NCBI RefSeq assembly: GCF_009469595.2
Contig: NZ_SSXV01000016.1
Span: forward strand, 1-64,000
Direction of reading: 5' to 3'
Source of the DNA: Thauera sp. 2A1
GTDB taxonomy: Bacteria; Pseudomonadota; Gammaproteobacteria; Burkholderiales; Rhodocyclaceae
Length of the DNA: 64,000 bases
Shown piece by piece: positions 8,450-17,607 of the stretch; the stretch's first letter is position 1; each line of letters starts with the position of its first letter. Below the pieces are notes generated by a model. That model saw only the letters and a program-made list of their open reading frames with translations. It had not been told where the DNA came from and ran no database searches. The position numbers and the translations under genes were made by a program.

Positions 8450-9349
8450 ATGACACTCACCCACCTGCAACGGCTCGAAGCCGAAAGCATCCACATCCTG
8501 CGCGAAGTCGTCGCCGAAGCCGACAACCCGGTCATGCTGTATTCCATCGGCAAGGACAGCGCGGTCATGCTGCACCTGGCGATGAAGGCCTTCTACCCGG
8601 CGGTGCCGCCCTTCCCGCTGCTGCACGTCGACACGCGCTGGAAGTTCCAGGAGATGTACCGCTTCCGCGACCGCATGGCACAGCAGACGGGCATGGACCT
8701 GCTGGTGCATATCAACCCCGAAGGCGTGGAAAGGGACATCAACCCCTTCACCCACGGCTCGGCCATCCACACCGACATCATGAAGACCGAGGGCTTGAAG
8801 CAGGCGCTCGACAAGTACGGCTTCGACGCGGCCTTCGGCGGCGCGCGGCGCGACGAGGAGAAGTCGCGCGCCAAGGAGCGCGTGTTCTCCTTCCGTTCCG
8901 CACAGCATCGCTGGGACCCGAAGAACCAGCGCCCGGAGCTGTGGAAGCTGTACAACACCCGCAAGCACAAGGGCGAGTCGATCCGCGTGTTCCCGCTGTC
9001 GAACTGGACCGAGCTCGACATCTGGCAATACATCCACCTCGAGAACGTGCCCATCGTGCCGCTGTACTACGCGGCCGAGCGCCCGGTGGTCGAGCGCGAC
9101 GGCACGCTGATCATGGTCGACGACGAGCGCATGCCCTTGAAACCGGGCGAAGTGCCGATGATGAAGAAGGTGCGTTTCCGCACCCTGGGCTGCTACCCGC
9201 TGACCGGCGCGGTGGAGTCCGAGGCCGACACGCTGCCGGCGATCATCCAGGAAATGCTGCTGACGAAAACGTCCGAGCGCCAGGGCCGGGTGATCGACCA
9301 CGATTCCGCCGCTTCCATGGAAAAGAAAAAGCAAGAGGGCTACTTCTAA
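8450..9349 (+). CDS. cysD: Sulfate adenylyltransferase subunit 2
   Basis: A 299-residue PP-loop ATPase subunit of ATP sulfurylase that makes adenosine 5'-phosphosulfate from sulfate and ATP together with CysN. The P-loop [17 protein letters not shown] lies near residue 25-40. [20 protein letters not shown] and [13 protein letters not shown] are family signatures. The length is standard. GGAG precedes the ATG, 92 bp after fbiC, and the stop is followed directly by the ATG of cysNC. It is downstream of F420 genes and not near cysH/cysI, which suggests a role in making PAPS for sulfonation. Confidence 0.95.
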   Translation: MTLTHLQRLEAESIHILREVVAEADNPVMLYSIGKDSAVMLHLAMKAFYPAVPPFPLLHVDTRWKFQEMYRFRDRMAQQTGMDLLVHINPEGVERDINPFTHGSAIHTDIMKTEGLKQALDKYGFDAAFGGARRDEEKSRAKERVFSFRSAQHRWDPKNQRPELWKLYNTRKHKGESIRVFPLSNWTELDIWQYIHLENVPIVPLYYAAERPVVERDGTLIMVDDERMPLKPGEVPMMKKVRFRTLGCYPLTGAVESEADTLPAIIQEMLLTKTSERQGRVIDHDSAASMEKKKQEGYF

Positions 9350-11257
9350 ATGGCACACGTATCGGATCTGATCGCCACCGACATCGAGCAATACCTGAAG
9401 GCGCACGAGAACAAGAGCCTGCTGCGCTTCATCACCTGCGGCAGCGTGGACGACGGCAAGAGCACGCTGATCGGCCGCCTGCTGTTTGAGTCGAAGATGC
9501 TGTTCGAGGACCAGTTGGCCGCGGTGGAAGCGGACTCGAAGAAATGGGGCACGCAGGGCGATGCGATCGACTTCGCGCTGCTCGTCGATGGTCTGGCCGC
9601 CGAGCGCGAGCAGGGCATCACCATCGACGTGGCCTACCGCTTCTTCTCCACCGACAAGCGCAAGTTCATCGTCGCCGACACGCCGGGCCACGAGCAGTAC
9701 ACCCGCAACATGGTCACCGGCGCGTCCACCGCCGACGTCGCGATCCTGATGGTCGATGCGCGCAAGGGCATCCTGACCCAGACGCGGCGCCACAGCTACC
9801 TGGTGTCGCTGCTGGGCATCCGCCACATCGTCGTGGCGATCAACAAGATGGACCTGGTCGACTACTCGGAAAAAGTCTTCCACGACATCCGCGAGGACTA
9901 TTCCGCCTTTGCCGCTCAGATCGGGCTGAAGGACGTCACCTTCATCCCGCTGTCGGCTTTCAGGGGCGACAACATCATCGAAGCCGGCGATGCGATGCCG
10001 TGGTACCACGGCGCCACGCTGATGGACTACCTGGAGACGGTGGAGATCGACGACGCGCGCATGCAGCGCGAGCCTTTCCGCCTGCCGGTGCAGTGGGTGA
10101 ACCGCCCGAATCTGGATTTCCGCGGCTTTGCCGGCCAGGTGGCGAGCGGCGTGATCCGCCCCGGCGACCGCATCCGCGTGCAGCCGTCGGGGCGCGAGAG
10201 CACGGTGGCGCGCATCGTCACCCACGGCGGCGACCTGGCGCAGGCGGTGGCGGGGCAGTCGATCACGATGACGCTGGCCGACGAGATCGACATCTCGCGC
10301 GGCGACGTGATCTCGACGGTGGAGGCGCCTGCGGAAGTGGCCGACCAGTTCGAGACCACGCTGGTGTGGATGCACGACGAGCCGATGCTGCCCGGCCGCC
10401 CCTACCTGCTGAAGATCGGCGCCAAGGTCGTCACCGCCACGATCACCGACATCAAGTACCAGGTGAACGTGAACACGCTCGAGCACATCGCGGCGAAGAA
10501 GCTCGAGCTGAACGCGATCGGCGTGTGCAACCTGAGCCTGGATCGGCCGATCGCCTTCGACCCCTGCGCCCACAACCGCGATACCGGCGGTTTCATCCTG
10601 ATCGACCGGCTGTCCAACAACACGATAGGCGCGGGTCTGCTGCACTTTGCCCTGCGCCGCGCCCACAACATCCATCTGCAGCACGTCGATGTGGACAAGT
10701 CTGCCCGTTCGGCGCTGAAGCAGCAGAAGAGCTGCGTGCTGTGGTTCACCGGCCTGTCGGGCGCGGGCAAGTCGTCGATCGCCAACCTGGTCGAGAAGAA
10801 GCTCCATGCGCTCGGCCACCACACCTATCTGCTCGACGGTGACAACGTGCGCCACGGGCTGAACAAGGACCTGGGCTTCACCGATGCCGACCGCGTGGAG
10901 AACATCCGCCGCGTCGGCGAAGTGGCCAGGTTGATGGTCGATGCCGGGCTGATCGTGCTCACCGCCTTCATCTCGCCCTTCCGCGCCGAGCGCCAGATGG
11001 CGCGCGCGCTGGTCGAGGACGGCGAGTTCGTCGAGATCCACGTCGATACGCCGCTGGAGATCGCCGAGCAGCGCGACGTCAAGGGCCTGTACAAGAAGGC
11101 GCGGCGCGGCGAGCTGAAGAACTTCACCGGCATCGACTCGCCCTACGAGGTGCCCGAGGCGCCGGAAATCCGGCTCGCGACGGCCCAACTATCGCTCGAG
11201 GCGGCGGCAGATGCCGTGATCGACGCCCTGCGCCTGCGCAGCATCATCGCCGACTGA
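9350..11257 (+). CDS. cysNC: Bifunctional sulfate adenylyltransferase subunit 1 / APS kinase
   Basis: A 635-residue fusion. The N-terminal GTPase (CysN) shows GSVDDGKST at about residues 31-39, [12 protein letters not shown] and NKMD. It couples GTP hydrolysis to APS formation with CysD. The C-terminal APS kinase domain (CysC) has its own P-loop GLSGAGKSS at 468-476 and the [17 protein letters not shown] block, and makes PAPS. The fused form delivers PAPS directly, as expected where a sulfotransferase is fed. The gene starts at the base after the cysD stop. Confidence 0.95.
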   Translation: MAHVSDLIATDIEQYLKAHENKSLLRFITCGSVDDGKSTLIGRLLFESKMLFEDQLAAVEADSKKWGTQGDAIDFALLVDGLAAEREQGITIDVAYRFFSTDKRKFIVADTPGHEQYTRNMVTGASTADVAILMVDARKGILTQTRRHSYLVSLLGIRHIVVAINKMDLVDYSEKVFHDIREDYSAFAAQIGLKDVTFIPLSAFRGDNIIEAGDAMPWYHGATLMDYLETVEIDDARMQREPFRLPVQWVNRPNLDFRGFAGQVASGVIRPGDRIRVQPSGRESTVARIVTHGGDLAQAVAGQSITMTLADEIDISRGDVISTVEAPAEVADQFETTLVWMHDEPMLPGRPYLLKIGAKVVTATITDIKYQVNVNTLEHIAAKKLELNAIGVCNLSLDRPIAFDPCAHNRDTGGFILIDRLSNNTIGAGLLHFALRRAHNIHLQHVDVDKSARSALKQQKSCVLWFTGLSGAGKSSIANLVEKKLHALGHHTYLLDGDNVRHGLNKDLGFTDADRVENIRRVGEVARLMVDAGLIVLTAFISPFRAERQMARALVEDGEFVEIHVDTPLEIAEQRDVKGLYKKARRGELKNFTGIDSPYEVPEAPEIRLATAQLSLEAAADAVIDALRLRSIIAD

Positions 11258-11262
11258 AGCCG

Positions 11263-11285
11263 GCCGGCCCCGCACCGGGGCCGGC
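11263..11285. terminator. GC-rich hairpin after cysNC
   Basis: GCCGGCCCCG (11263-11272) and CGGGGCCGGC (11276-11285) form a perfect 10-bp stem with a 3-base loop just after the stop. There is no T-run, so it may be a weak terminator or an mRNA-stabilising structure before cysQ. Confidence 0.4.
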
Positions 11286-11315
11286 TCCGCACACCCATTA
11301 CCGAACGGAAACCTC

Positions 11316-12098
11316 ATGCTCCCGACCCTCGATCTCCCTTCCCTGCTGGAACGTCTGCTGCCGGTGGCGCGCGCCGCCGGAGCAGCCATCATGGAAATCT
11401 ACGCGACCGACTTCGCCGTACGCGGCAAGGACGATGCATCGCCCGTCACCGAGGCGGACGAACGGGCCGAAGCCCTGATCCTGCCCGAGCTCGCCCGGCT
11501 CACGCCGGACATCCCGGTGGTGTCCGAGGAAGAAGCGTCCGCCGGGCGCATTCCGGCGGTGGCCGATCGCTTCTGGCTCGTCGATCCGCTGGACGGCACC
11601 AAGGAATTCATCAGCCGCAACGGCGAATTCACCGTCAATATCGCCCTCGTCGAGCACGGCACGCCGGTGCTGGGCGTCGTGTTCGCGCCCGCGCTCGACA
11701 GGCTCTTCGCCGGCGCGGCGGGCGCGGGCGGCTTCGCCGAGGACAAGGGCGTGCGCCGCAGCATCGCCTGCCGCATGCCGCCGATGGAAGGACTCACCGT
11801 GGTGGCCAGCCGCTCGCACGGCGACGCCGACGCCCTCGCGGCCTTCCTTGCCGGGCGCAAGGTGGCCAGCCAGACCAACGCCGGATCGTCGCTCAAGCTG
11901 TGCCTGGTGGCGGCCGGCGAAGCGGACGTCTATCCGCGCCTGGGCCGCACCATGGAATGGGACATTGCCGCCGGCGATGCGGTGCTGCGCGCTGCCGGCG
12001 GCAGCGTGAACACCCTCGACGGCAAGGTGCTGACGTATGGCAAGCCGGATTTCGCCAACCCGCACTTCGCCGCATGGGGCATGGCGCCCACCCCATGA
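11316..12098 (+). CDS. cysQ: 3'(2'),5'-bisphosphate nucleotidase CysQ
   Basis: A 260-residue inositol-monophosphatase-fold enzyme that hydrolyses PAP, the inhibitory product of sulfotransferases, to AMP. The metal-binding motifs are present: SPVTEADERAEALI, VSEEE, FWLVDPLDGTKEF and, near the C-terminus, TMEWDIAAGDAVLRAAGG. Its place directly after cysD and cysNC and before the sulfotransferase operon fits PAP recycling. Confidence 0.93.
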   Translation: MLPTLDLPSLLERLLPVARAAGAAIMEIYATDFAVRGKDDASPVTEADERAEALILPELARLTPDIPVVSEEEASAGRIPAVADRFWLVDPLDGTKEFISRNGEFTVNIALVEHGTPVLGVVFAPALDRLFAGAAGAGGFAEDKGVRRSIACRMPPMEGLTVVASRSHGDADALAAFLAGRKVASQTNAGSSLKLCLVAAGEADVYPRLGRTMEWDIAAGDAVLRAAGGSVNTLDGKVLTYGKPDFANPHFAAWGMAPTP

Positions 12099-12104
12099 CC
12101 GGCA

Positions 12105-12224
12105 AAAACCGAGCTTTATTCAGTTTATGATGAAAGGAAGTCGCGTAGATCTGCAGTCAATTGTTTCCAATGACTTTTATCGCAATCTTCCGGCTTCCAT
12201 CACGAACTGAATGCGAGTAGCCAC
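12105..12224 (+). promoter_or_regulatory. Conserved 120-bp intergenic element, copy B
   Basis: This is the partner of the element at 4986-5105, collinear without gaps. It begins 6 bp after cysQ and ends 48 bp before the TetR gene. Shared blocks: AAAACCGAGCTTT at the left end, TCTGCA at 12150, ATTGTTT at 12160 and GCGAGTAGCCA at the right end. The nearby TetR protein is a candidate for binding both copies; this is inference. Confidence 0.55.
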
Positions 12225-12272
12225 GGACGGGGCGCTTTGCTCCAATGATCCACGTCACCGGCACGAAAAAGC

Positions 12273-12935
12273 ATGGCCTCCAACCACTCCCCTCTTCGCC
12301 GCAGCCCCACCCAGTCGCGTGCCGCCGCCACGCTGAAGGCAATTCGCGAGGCCGCGCTCCGCATCCTGAAGCAGGAAGGTCACGCGCGCCTCACCACCAA
12401 CCGGATCGCCGAGGTCGCGGGCATCAGCATCGGCAGCCTGTACCAGTACTACTCGGACAAGCATGCGATCGCGGCCGACATCTGCAACGAGCTGCTGACC
12501 TCCGAGCTGGACGAGATCAACCGGCTCGACCGCCAGACGATCGCGCTCGCCAAGGATTCGCTGGATGCGACGCTGGCCTTCTTCGTCGAGGAGCATGTCG
12601 CACGCCACCGCCGGCTGTACCTGCAACTGCTGGACTTCTACCTCGAGATCCACTGGAAGTACGACTTCGAGTCCTACTCGCTGAAGCGCTACCCGGACAA
12701 GCCCACCACCACCGCGTGGCTGCCGTCGGCCCTCAAACGCCACCACGAGCTGCTGCGCGTCACCGATTACGCGCTGGCCGCGCAGATGGTGGTCAACGCC
12801 CTCGAAGGAACGATCCACGCCACGCTGGACCGCAACCCGGAACTGATCCTGACGCAGGGCTTCATCGACGAACTGCACGCGATGCTCGTGCGGTATCTGA
12901 CCAAGCTGCCCGTTGAAGGCAGCACGAACGATTGA
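12273..12935 (+). CDS. TetR family transcriptional regulator
   Basis: A 220-residue regulator with an N-terminal helix-turn-helix (TTNRIAEVAGISIGSLYQYY, about residues 45-65) and a helical ligand-binding C-terminal domain. It heads the sulfotransferase/F420-oxidoreductase operon; the next gene starts 10 bp after its stop. By position it probably controls its own operon and perhaps the cofC promoter through the shared 120-bp element. Possible ligands are hydrophobic substrates or acyl-CoAs of the pathway, but the sequence does not show which. Confidence 0.9.
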   Translation: MASNHSPLRRSPTQSRAAATLKAIREAALRILKQEGHARLTTNRIAEVAGISIGSLYQYYSDKHAIAADICNELLTSELDEINRLDRQTIALAKDSLDATLAFFVEEHVARHRRLYLQLLDFYLEIHWKYDFESYSLKRYPDKPTTTAWLPSALKRHHELLRVTDYALAAQMVVNALEGTIHATLDRNPELILTQGFIDELHAMLVRYLTKLPVEGSTND

Positions 12936-12945
12936 GGAGACACCC

Positions 12946-14124
12946 TTGTTCTACTACTTCGATTTCACCGTCTGGTTGAAGCTGCTGCGCCTGGTCGGCA
13001 AGGAGCAGAACCAGCGCCAGCGGCGCGGCCTCTACAAGCTGCTGTTGCTGCACATCCCGCTGCGCGCCACCGTCACGGCCGTGTGCTTCTTCCTGGACGG
13101 CATCCTGTTTCCGGGGCTCTGGTTCACGCGGGTGAAGAAGCCCGTCTTCATCATCGGCCACGCCCGCAGCGGCACCACGCTGGCCCACCGCCTGATGAGC
13201 GCGGACGAGCGCTTCTCGGCCTTCAAGTACTACGAGTTGCTGCTGCCCTCGCTGCTGCAGAAGAAGCTGGTGCGCCTGGCGGCCTGGATCGATGCCCATC
13301 TGCTGGGCCGCGCGCTGGAGCGCAAGCTGCAGGCCTGGGAGAAGCGCAAGTTCGGCCCCATGCAGCACATCCACAAGATGGGCCTGACGATCCCGGAAGA
13401 AGACGACCTGATGTATTTCAATTCGTGCGCGTCGGGCTTCTGGCTGACCAAGCTGCCCTACATGAGCGAGCTCGATTTCTTCCACATCGACCAGCGCCCG
13501 GCCGCGAGCCGGCGCCGCATGATGAAGTTCTACCGGGAATGCGTGCGCCGCCAGCTTTATCTGAACGGCAGCGACCGCATCCACCTGAGCAAGAACCCGA
13601 CCTACTGCGGCCGCGTGGAGTCCCTGCTCGGAGCCTTTCCGGATGCCCGCTTCGTGGTCCTGTACCGCAACCCCTACGAGACCATCCCCAGCCTGCTAAA
13701 GCTCCTCAACGTGGGCTGGAAGCTGCAGGGCAACCTGTCGCAGGAGCGCATTCGCGAGTCCAACGAGGTCATGACCGGGCTGTCTTACGAAACCTACCTC
13801 TACCCGCTCGAAGTCCTTGCCCGCCATCCGGAGACGCCGCGCGCCGTGGTCGATTACCGCCGCCTGACGACCGATCCGAGGGGAACCATCCAGGACGTGT
13901 ACCGCGACCTCGCGATGCAGATCGGCCCCGCCTATGCCGCCTTCCTCGACGCGGAGGCTGCCCGCACCCGCAAGCATGAGACGGAACACCGCTACAGCCT
14001 GGCCGAGTTCGGCCTGGACGACCGCGAAATCCGTGACCGGCTTGCCCCCGTCTTCGAACAGTTCCAGTGGGACGACGACGTCCCTGCCGCCCCGCACAAG
14101 AACAAGGAGACTGCCCATGCATGA
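12946..14124 (+). CDS. PAPS-dependent sulfotransferase family protein
   Basis: A 392-residue protein of the bacterial sulfotransferase group that transfers sulfate from PAPS to a hydroxyl. The 5'-phosphosulfate loop is FIIGHARSGTTLAHRLMS. The 3'-phosphate-binding region is FVVLYRNPYETIPSLLKL. HLSKNPTYCGRVESL is another family block. I chose the TTG at 12946 because GAGGAGA lies just upstream. An N-terminal hydrophobic segment (about residues 20-50) suggests membrane association. It sits downstream of the PAPS genes and CysQ. The acceptor is unknown; a sterol or terpenoid alcohol is a reasonable guess from the wider context. Confidence 0.85.
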   Translation: MFYYFDFTVWLKLLRLVGKEQNQRQRRGLYKLLLLHIPLRATVTAVCFFLDGILFPGLWFTRVKKPVFIIGHARSGTTLAHRLMSADERFSAFKYYELLLPSLLQKKLVRLAAWIDAHLLGRALERKLQAWEKRKFGPMQHIHKMGLTIPEEDDLMYFNSCASGFWLTKLPYMSELDFFHIDQRPAASRRRMMKFYRECVRRQLYLNGSDRIHLSKNPTYCGRVESLLGAFPDARFVVLYRNPYETIPSLLKLLNVGWKLQGNLSQERIRESNEVMTGLSYETYLYPLEVLARHPETPRAVVDYRRLTTDPRGTIQDVYRDLAMQIGPAYAAFLDAEAARTRKHETEHRYSLAEFGLDDREIRDRLAPVFEQFQWDDDVPAAPHKNKETAHA

Positions 14125-15568
14125 GCCCAACCCCCTGCACGACGAGGTATTCGTGACGGTCAAGGCCCATCTCCAGCCTTCCGACCCTGCCACCCGCGAC
14201 GCCGCGGCCCTGCTCCGCCAGGCCTGGGACGGCATGATCGCGCAGCTCGAGGATGCGCGTAATGCGATCGACGATCCTGCGCTGTGGCCGCCGCCCGCCA
14301 CGCCCCGCAACCTCGCGGAAGGCTACCGCTACGTGCTCGGCTTCCTGTATGGCTCGATCTCGCGCTGCCTCGGCCCGACGCCGGAATTCCCCCACTTCGT
14401 GCGGGCGATCCAGCCGCTCAACCGCTCGACGATCGACAACTGCGACGCGATCTACCTGATGGCGCCGATCGACGGCAACCATAGCTACACCATCCGCGGC
14501 CGCGCCGGCGACACCAGCGCCTGGCGCGGCGGCAAGGCGCCGGCCGGGGTGCGCAAGGCACCGCACTACGTGATCTTCGAGACGCCCAGCGGCTACTCGG
14601 GCGAGAGCGGCAGCCTGAAGGAGATGACGCCCGGCTCGCGCATCAACTGCGCCGAACTGGACTGCACCGAGCTGAAAGTGGAGGCCGACGGCAGCTTCGA
14701 GATCCTGCTCGCCCCGGAGAAGCCGCCCGGCTACGAAGGCAACTTCATGCTCACCCGCGCCAGCCGCACTCGCAAGCAGAAGGACGGCAGCAGCGTGACG
14801 CGCGAGTACGTGAGCCAGCTCGTGATGCTGCGCGAGCTGTTCTCCGACTGGGAGAACGAGGACCTGCTCGAGCTCTTCATCTACCGCAACGACCTGCTGG
14901 GCAAGCCGATGCCGGCCTACACGCCCGAAGTCGCCGCGAAGCAGATCGCCGACATCGGCCGCTTCACCCGCAACCAGGTGCATTTCTGGAACGAGTTCTA
15001 CGCGGTGGTGTGCGAGTGCTACGGCGACATGAACGGCGACGGCCAGTGCTTCATGCCGCGCAACGACTTCAACAAGCCGAATGCTGCGTCGCTTGCCACC
15101 GCTGGCGGCATGGCCACCAACGTGTATTGCGGCGGCATCTTCGAGCTGGCACCCGACGAAGCCCTGGTGGTCGAGCTGCACCAGCCGGTGGAGCCGGTGT
15201 ACATCGGCTTCAGCCTCGGCAACATGTGGGGCGAATCGTTGGACTTCGCCAACTACCAGAGCAGCCTCGGCGGCCTGCAGGCGCACCGCGATGCCGACAA
15301 CGTCTTCCGCCTGGTGGTCTCGCACCGCGACCCGGGCATCGCCAACTGGCTCGACACCACCGGCCAGCCCGAGGGCTACATGGCGATCCGCTGGGCCTAC
15401 CCGGTCAAGCCGATGGACAACCTGCCGTGGGCCACGGCGAAGAAGGTGCCGCTCGCCGAGGTGCGCCAGCACCTGCCGGCCGACACCCGCCTGATCTCGC
15501 CGGAGGAGCGGCAGCAGCAGATCGCGATCCGCCAGGAACACGTGCAGCGTCGTTACCGTCAGCACTGA
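14117..15568 (+). CDS. DUF1214-like protein of unknown function
   Basis: A 483-residue protein without signal peptide or clear membrane segment. The start ATG overlaps the sulfotransferase stop by 8 bp, indicating tight coupling. The C-terminal region (LVVSHRDPGIANWLDTTG followed by GYMAIRWAYPV) resembles the DUF1214-type domain found next to lipid-, steroid- or xenobiotic-processing genes. The middle contains WNEFYAVVCECYGDMNGDG and many acidic and aromatic residues. No catalytic motif is recognised. Its conserved place between a sulfotransferase and an SDR suggests it acts on or binds the same small molecule. Confidence 0.7.
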   Translation: MHEPNPLHDEVFVTVKAHLQPSDPATRDAAALLRQAWDGMIAQLEDARNAIDDPALWPPPATPRNLAEGYRYVLGFLYGSISRCLGPTPEFPHFVRAIQPLNRSTIDNCDAIYLMAPIDGNHSYTIRGRAGDTSAWRGGKAPAGVRKAPHYVIFETPSGYSGESGSLKEMTPGSRINCAELDCTELKVEADGSFEILLAPEKPPGYEGNFMLTRASRTRKQKDGSSVTREYVSQLVMLRELFSDWENEDLLELFIYRNDLLGKPMPAYTPEVAAKQIADIGRFTRNQVHFWNEFYAVVCECYGDMNGDGQCFMPRNDFNKPNAASLATAGGMATNVYCGGIFELAPDEALVVELHQPVEPVYIGFSLGNMWGESLDFANYQSSLGGLQAHRDADNVFRLVVSHRDPGIANWLDTTGQPEGYMAIRWAYPVKPMDNLPWATAKKVPLAEVRQHLPADTRLISPEERQQQIAIRQEHVQRRYRQH

Positions 15569-15581
15569 CAAGGAGCCCCGC

Positions 15582-16433
15582 ATGCCTCACACCCTGAAGG
15601 ACAAGGTGGCGATCGTCACCGGCGCCAGCCGCGGCATCGGCGCGGCGATCGCCGAGCGCTTCGCCGCCGAAGGCGCCAAGGTGGTGCTCGTCGCGCGTAC
15701 CGGCGAGCCTGGCGGCAAGCTGCCCGGCTCGCTCGACGAGACTGCAGCGCGCATCCGCGCCAGCGGCGGTGACTGCCTGTGCGTGCAGGCCGACCTCGCC
15801 AGCGCCGTCGATCGCGAACGCATCGTCGGCGAAACGACCGCCCGCTACGGCGGCGTCGACATCCTCGTCAACAACGCTGCCTGGGCGCGCTTCGGCGCCG
15901 GCCATGCCCAGCCCACCCAGCGTGTGGAGCTGGCCTACGCGGTGAATGTCTTCGCGCCACATCACCTGGCGCAACTGGCGATTCCCTCGATGCGCGCGCG
16001 CGGCGGCGGCTGGATCCTGAACCTGTCGAGCGCCACCAGTACCCTGCCCGCCCCGGCCCCCTACGACCCGAAGGACCGCGCCTACCGTTTCCACACCACG
16101 CACTCGCCCACGCTGTACGGCTCGACCAAGGCGGCGCTCGAACGCCTCAGCGCCGGCATGGCGATCGAGCTGGCGGCCGACAACATCGCGGTCAATACCC
16201 TCGCGCCGGTCGAGGCTGTCGCCAGCGAAGGCGCCATCAAGAGCGGCTCGATCGACGACATTGCGCACATGGAACCGATCGAAGCCATGGCCGAGGCGGC
16301 GCTGGCGCTGTGCTCGCGCCCGCAGGCCGTGCTGTCGGGGCGCATCGCGCTGAGCCTGCCGCTGCTGCGCGAACTCGGCGTGCCGGTGAGGTGCCTCGAC
16401 GGTGCCTCACCGCTGCCCGGCTTCACCCTCTGA
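15582..16433 (+). CDS. Short-chain dehydrogenase/reductase
   Basis: A 283-residue classical SDR. The cofactor loop TGASRGIGAAIAERFA is at the N-terminus, followed by NNAAWARFG. The catalytic Ser is in LNLSSATS and Tyr-x3-Lys in LYGSTKAALERL. A 20-30 residue insertion (DPKDRAYRFHTTH) sits between Ser and Tyr, longer than usual, and may shape the substrate pocket. The C-terminus lacks the standard DGG motif. It follows the DUF1214-like gene by 13 bp and precedes the F420-type oxidoreductase by 22 bp, so one operon is likely. Confidence 0.9.
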   Translation: MPHTLKDKVAIVTGASRGIGAAIAERFAAEGAKVVLVARTGEPGGKLPGSLDETAARIRASGGDCLCVQADLASAVDRERIVGETTARYGGVDILVNNAAWARFGAGHAQPTQRVELAYAVNVFAPHHLAQLAIPSMRARGGGWILNLSSATSTLPAPAPYDPKDRAYRFHTTHSPTLYGSTKAALERLSAGMAIELAADNIAVNTLAPVEAVASEGAIKSGSIDDIAHMEPIEAMAEAALALCSRPQAVLSGRIALSLPLLRELGVPVRCLDGASPLPGFTL

Positions 16434-16455
16434 CCCTATCCGCCCCGGAGCCCCA

Positions 16456-17484
16456 ATGTTCGAGATCTTCGCTTCCACCCCCGAAAACATGAACCTGGCC
16501 GACATCGGCCCTTTCGCAAGACGTGTCGAAGCCATGGGCTACGACGGCCTGTTCGTTTCCGACGCGGTCCACGACGGCCTGCTGCTCGCGTGCCAAGCGC
16601 TGTCGGCGACCTCCAAGCTCAAGGTCGGCACCTCGGTGCTGATCGTCTTCCCGCGCAGCCCGATGAACGTCGCACTCGCCGCATGGGACCTGCAGAAAAT
16701 GTCCGGCGGCCGCTTCGAGCTCGGCATGGGCACGCAGATCAAGCAGAACATCGAGGACCGCTATTCGGCGCGCTGGCTGCCGCCGGCCGCCGGCATGCGC
16801 GAGTACCTCGGCTCGCTGCGCGCGATCTTCCACGCCTTCCGCACCGGCGAACCGCTCGAGTACATTGGCGAGCACTACAAGTTCACCCGCCTGCAGCCCT
16901 TCTTCAACCCCGGTCCGATCGACGCGCCGGACGTACCCCTGATGCTCGGCGCCGTAGGCCCCAAGATGCTGGAACTGGTCGGCCAGACGGCGGACGGCAT
17001 CCACACCCATCCGACCAACACCTCGGTGCGCTACCTGAAGGAAGTGATCCTGCCGCAGATCGCCGTCGGCACGGCGAAGCGCGACCCCGGCCGCGCCAGA
17101 CCCTTCATCAGCGCCAGCCAGTTCGTCGCCACCGGAGCTGACGACGCCACCGTCGCCGCCGAGCGCGAACGCTTTCGCGACATGCTCGCCTTCCTGTTCT
17201 CGACCCCGGCCTACTGGGCGAGCCTGGAGCTGTTCGGCTGGCAGGACGTGGGCGAAAGACTGCTTGCGCTGACCCGCGAGCGGCGCTGGAAGGACATGCC
17301 TGCCGTCTTCACCGACGAGATGCTGGACACCTTCCTCGTATCCGGCCGCCTCGACGAGCTGCCCGAGCGCCTGGTGTCGCGCTTCGGTGGCCTGGTCGAC
17401 CGCATCACTCTGACCGTGCCGAACGACCCGGCCGACGATGCGGCAACCGCGGCGGCGATCGAGGCGATCCGCGCCTACCGCTGA
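16456..17484 (+). CDS. F420-dependent LLM-class oxidoreductase
   Basis: A 342-residue bacterial-luciferase-like TIM-barrel flavoprotein. Features of the F420-using subgroup are visible: GTSVLIVFPRSPMNVALA, SGGRFELGMGTQI, and APDVPLMLGAVGPKMLELVG followed by ADGIHTHP. It resembles the MSMEG_2256-type F420 oxidoreductases of mycobacteria. Such enzymes oxidise alcohols or reduce activated double bonds with F420/F420H2. The F420 genes upstream in this window supply the cofactor. FMN use cannot be excluded by eye, but co-localisation with cof genes makes F420 the better call. Confidence 0.88.
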   Translation: MFEIFASTPENMNLADIGPFARRVEAMGYDGLFVSDAVHDGLLLACQALSATSKLKVGTSVLIVFPRSPMNVALAAWDLQKMSGGRFELGMGTQIKQNIEDRYSARWLPPAAGMREYLGSLRAIFHAFRTGEPLEYIGEHYKFTRLQPFFNPGPIDAPDVPLMLGAVGPKMLELVGQTADGIHTHPTNTSVRYLKEVILPQIAVGTAKRDPGRARPFISASQFVATGADDATVAAERERFRDMLAFLFSTPAYWASLELFGWQDVGERLLALTRERRWKDMPAVFTDEMLDTFLVSGRLDELPERLVSRFGGLVDRITLTVPNDPADDAATAAAIEAIRAYR

Positions 17485-17607
17485 ACGGGGGTGCGGGGCC
17501 GACACGCGCATCGGCATGCAGGCGCAAGAGGGCGATGAACACGTTCATCGCCCCGCTTGCCCGGCTCCGGCAGGGAGGGCGACGCCGGGCCGCCCTGGCG
17601 TCACGAA

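Noticed and set aside
5124..8456. Very long open frame on the minus strand across cofC and fbiC
   Set aside because: It is antisense to genes with clear catalytic motifs. Its translation is Arg/Ala/Gly-rich without domains, as expected for the complementary strand of GC-rich codons.
8450..12098. Ordinary assimilatory sulfate reduction locus
   Set aside because: There is no cysH, cysI/J, siroheme or sulfate transporter gene. The APS kinase fusion and CysQ next to a sulfotransferase fit PAPS use better. A dual role is not excluded.
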